This document shows, piece after piece, positions 63,301-64,000 of a DNA stretch of 64,000 bases (its first letter is position 1; every line of letters starts with the position of its first letter). The notes beneath the pieces were generated by a model, which worked only from the letters and a program-made list of their open reading frames with translations, had not been told where the DNA came from and ran no database searches. This DNA is from Acridotheres tristis. Its lineage: Eukaryota; Chordata; Aves; Passeriformes; Sturnidae. The position numbers were made by a program, and so were the translations under genes. Where the stretch lies: positions 20,746,501-20,810,500 of the forward strand of contig CM072891.1 of the NCBI GenBank assembly GCA_037013685.1, in the 5' to 3' direction.

Positions 63301-64000
63301 GCACACGACCATCTGGTGTATGACACATCTTGTGTCCCCCGGACAATGCCCCAGCAAACCTCTTCAGGGGAGAGGTTAGTTTCTAGGGTAACAGCAGCAT
63401 GTGCAGCTCCAGGCCTTATTGAGATTCAGGGCTCCTCACTTGTCCCTATTCTTCTCCTCCCTATTGTTGTCACTTGAGCTTTTGCTGCTTGGTTACACCG
63501 AGACTGACAATATCCATCAGTATTTTGTCCCCGGCCCAGAAACCATTGTCTCCAAATTTTGTTTCATTATTTATGTTTTCAATATCCAATGGTTGACTGA
63601 AGCATCTGTTGTAGAGTGATAAGGCAAGTGCCTATTGAGGAGAGCTGAGCTGCTGCCTGACAACGATGGTTTGAATTATTTAGGTTGTGGTTGGACAAGC
63701 ATTTGCAAAAGGCAGGGTATCCGTGAAGCACTGAGGTGACTTTATTTCTCTGTTTCAGGTTTTTTTAGGTGCTTGCATCTTTTAATCCAGATCCCAAAAA
63801 AGCTTAAAGCTCCTGTAGATAAGTCAGCAATGAAGAAGTAGCTCTGTTCATTGACTGGAGGCCTCTGGATGTTTTCTTGCGGGAAACTATTTGGGATTGG
63901 AAAAAAAACAAAGGATGAGGGGTTCACCTTCCTTTTAATTTTCTGTGGGGTTTGTTTTGAAGCAACTTTGGAGTTTGAGTTTTCATTTTCTCCACTTATT
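57381..64000. other. Intergenic flank downstream of KCNQ1, no gene recognised
   Basis: No open frame here resembles a known protein. The longest (61937-62398 plus, 153 residues; 60707-61120 minus, 137 residues) are Cys/Ser-rich without domain-like pattern and sit in GC-richer stretches where stops are rarer. In mammals the next gene is CDKN1C on the opposite strand; its conserved cyclin/CDK-binding domain is not visible, so it must lie beyond the window if present. The region holds one MIR fossil (58835-59100), short homopolymers (for example A at 63173, T at 63093), and GC-richer pockets near 60900-61080, 62560-62720 and 63200-63260. Confidence 0.65.
58835..59100 (+). mobile_element. MIR/CORE-type SINE fossil with amniote tail, + orientation
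   Basis: GCAGTGTGACCTCAGGGCGAG stands for the MIR word TGTGACCTTGGGCAAG, and the tail is well kept: TTGTTTAGACCACAAATTCC TCAGGAAGGGAGGGCCCC, TGTGTGTTTGCTCAGTGCCT ACACAAAGGGACC and CCTCTGGGGACTGGAGGTAC CACTCTCAGATAAATAAT. Block order and spacing match the copy at 20230-20525, so both belong to the same amniote MIR-like family. Confidence 0.8.

Noticed and set aside
1..64000. CRISPR arrays, operons, tRNA or rRNA genes
   Set aside because: No regularly spaced repeat-spacer array, no bacterial-type gene packing, and no tRNA or rRNA signature was seen; the window is vertebrate non-coding DNA.

Overview
The window reads as vertebrate, specifically avian, genomic DNA, most likely from a songbird or another neoavian bird. 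The evidence is several CR1 LINE 3' ends (one or two still carrying the ATTCTATG-type terminal motif), an ERVL-type endogenous retrovirus with an LTR of the kind common in neoavian genomes, worn amniote MIR/CORE-type SINE copies, AT-rich non-coding sequence, and no bacterial-style gene packing. The species call is inference.

Only one protein-coding exon is clearly recognisable. It is the last coding exon of KCNQ1 (Kv7.1, the voltage-gated potassium channel alpha subunit), on the + strand at 55287-55490. It encodes the C-terminal end of the helix D coiled coil used for tetramer assembly, a polar linker, and the terminal LPTY (PY) motif. It starts at a good splice acceptor in phase 0. Everything to its left (1-55286) is best read as intron, probably the single long last intron. 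I found no convincing second exon, although the preceding KCNQ1 exon is very short (about 60 bases in human) and could be missed by eye.

Layout: 1 to about 1250, 3' part of an ERVL provirus on the - strand, running off the left edge. About 1250-55286, intronic sequence with simple repeats (including a G-quadruplex-capable GGGAT pentamer array at 2214-2284 and a TTTTG array at 51101-51152), eight CR1 pieces, five MIR-like SINE fossils, and faint older repeat traces. 55287-55490, terminal KCNQ1 exon. 55491 to about 57380, probable 3' UTR with an AAT trinucleotide tract and candidate polyadenylation signals. About 57400-64000, intergenic flank with one more MIR fossil and a few GC-richer pockets that could be regulatory. 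No downstream gene (for example the CDKN1C that follows KCNQ1 in mammals) is visible.

I did not find a previously undescribed system. Most long open frames here are explained by repeats, low-complexity sequence or chance. The few that are not are listed as findings with low to moderate interest.
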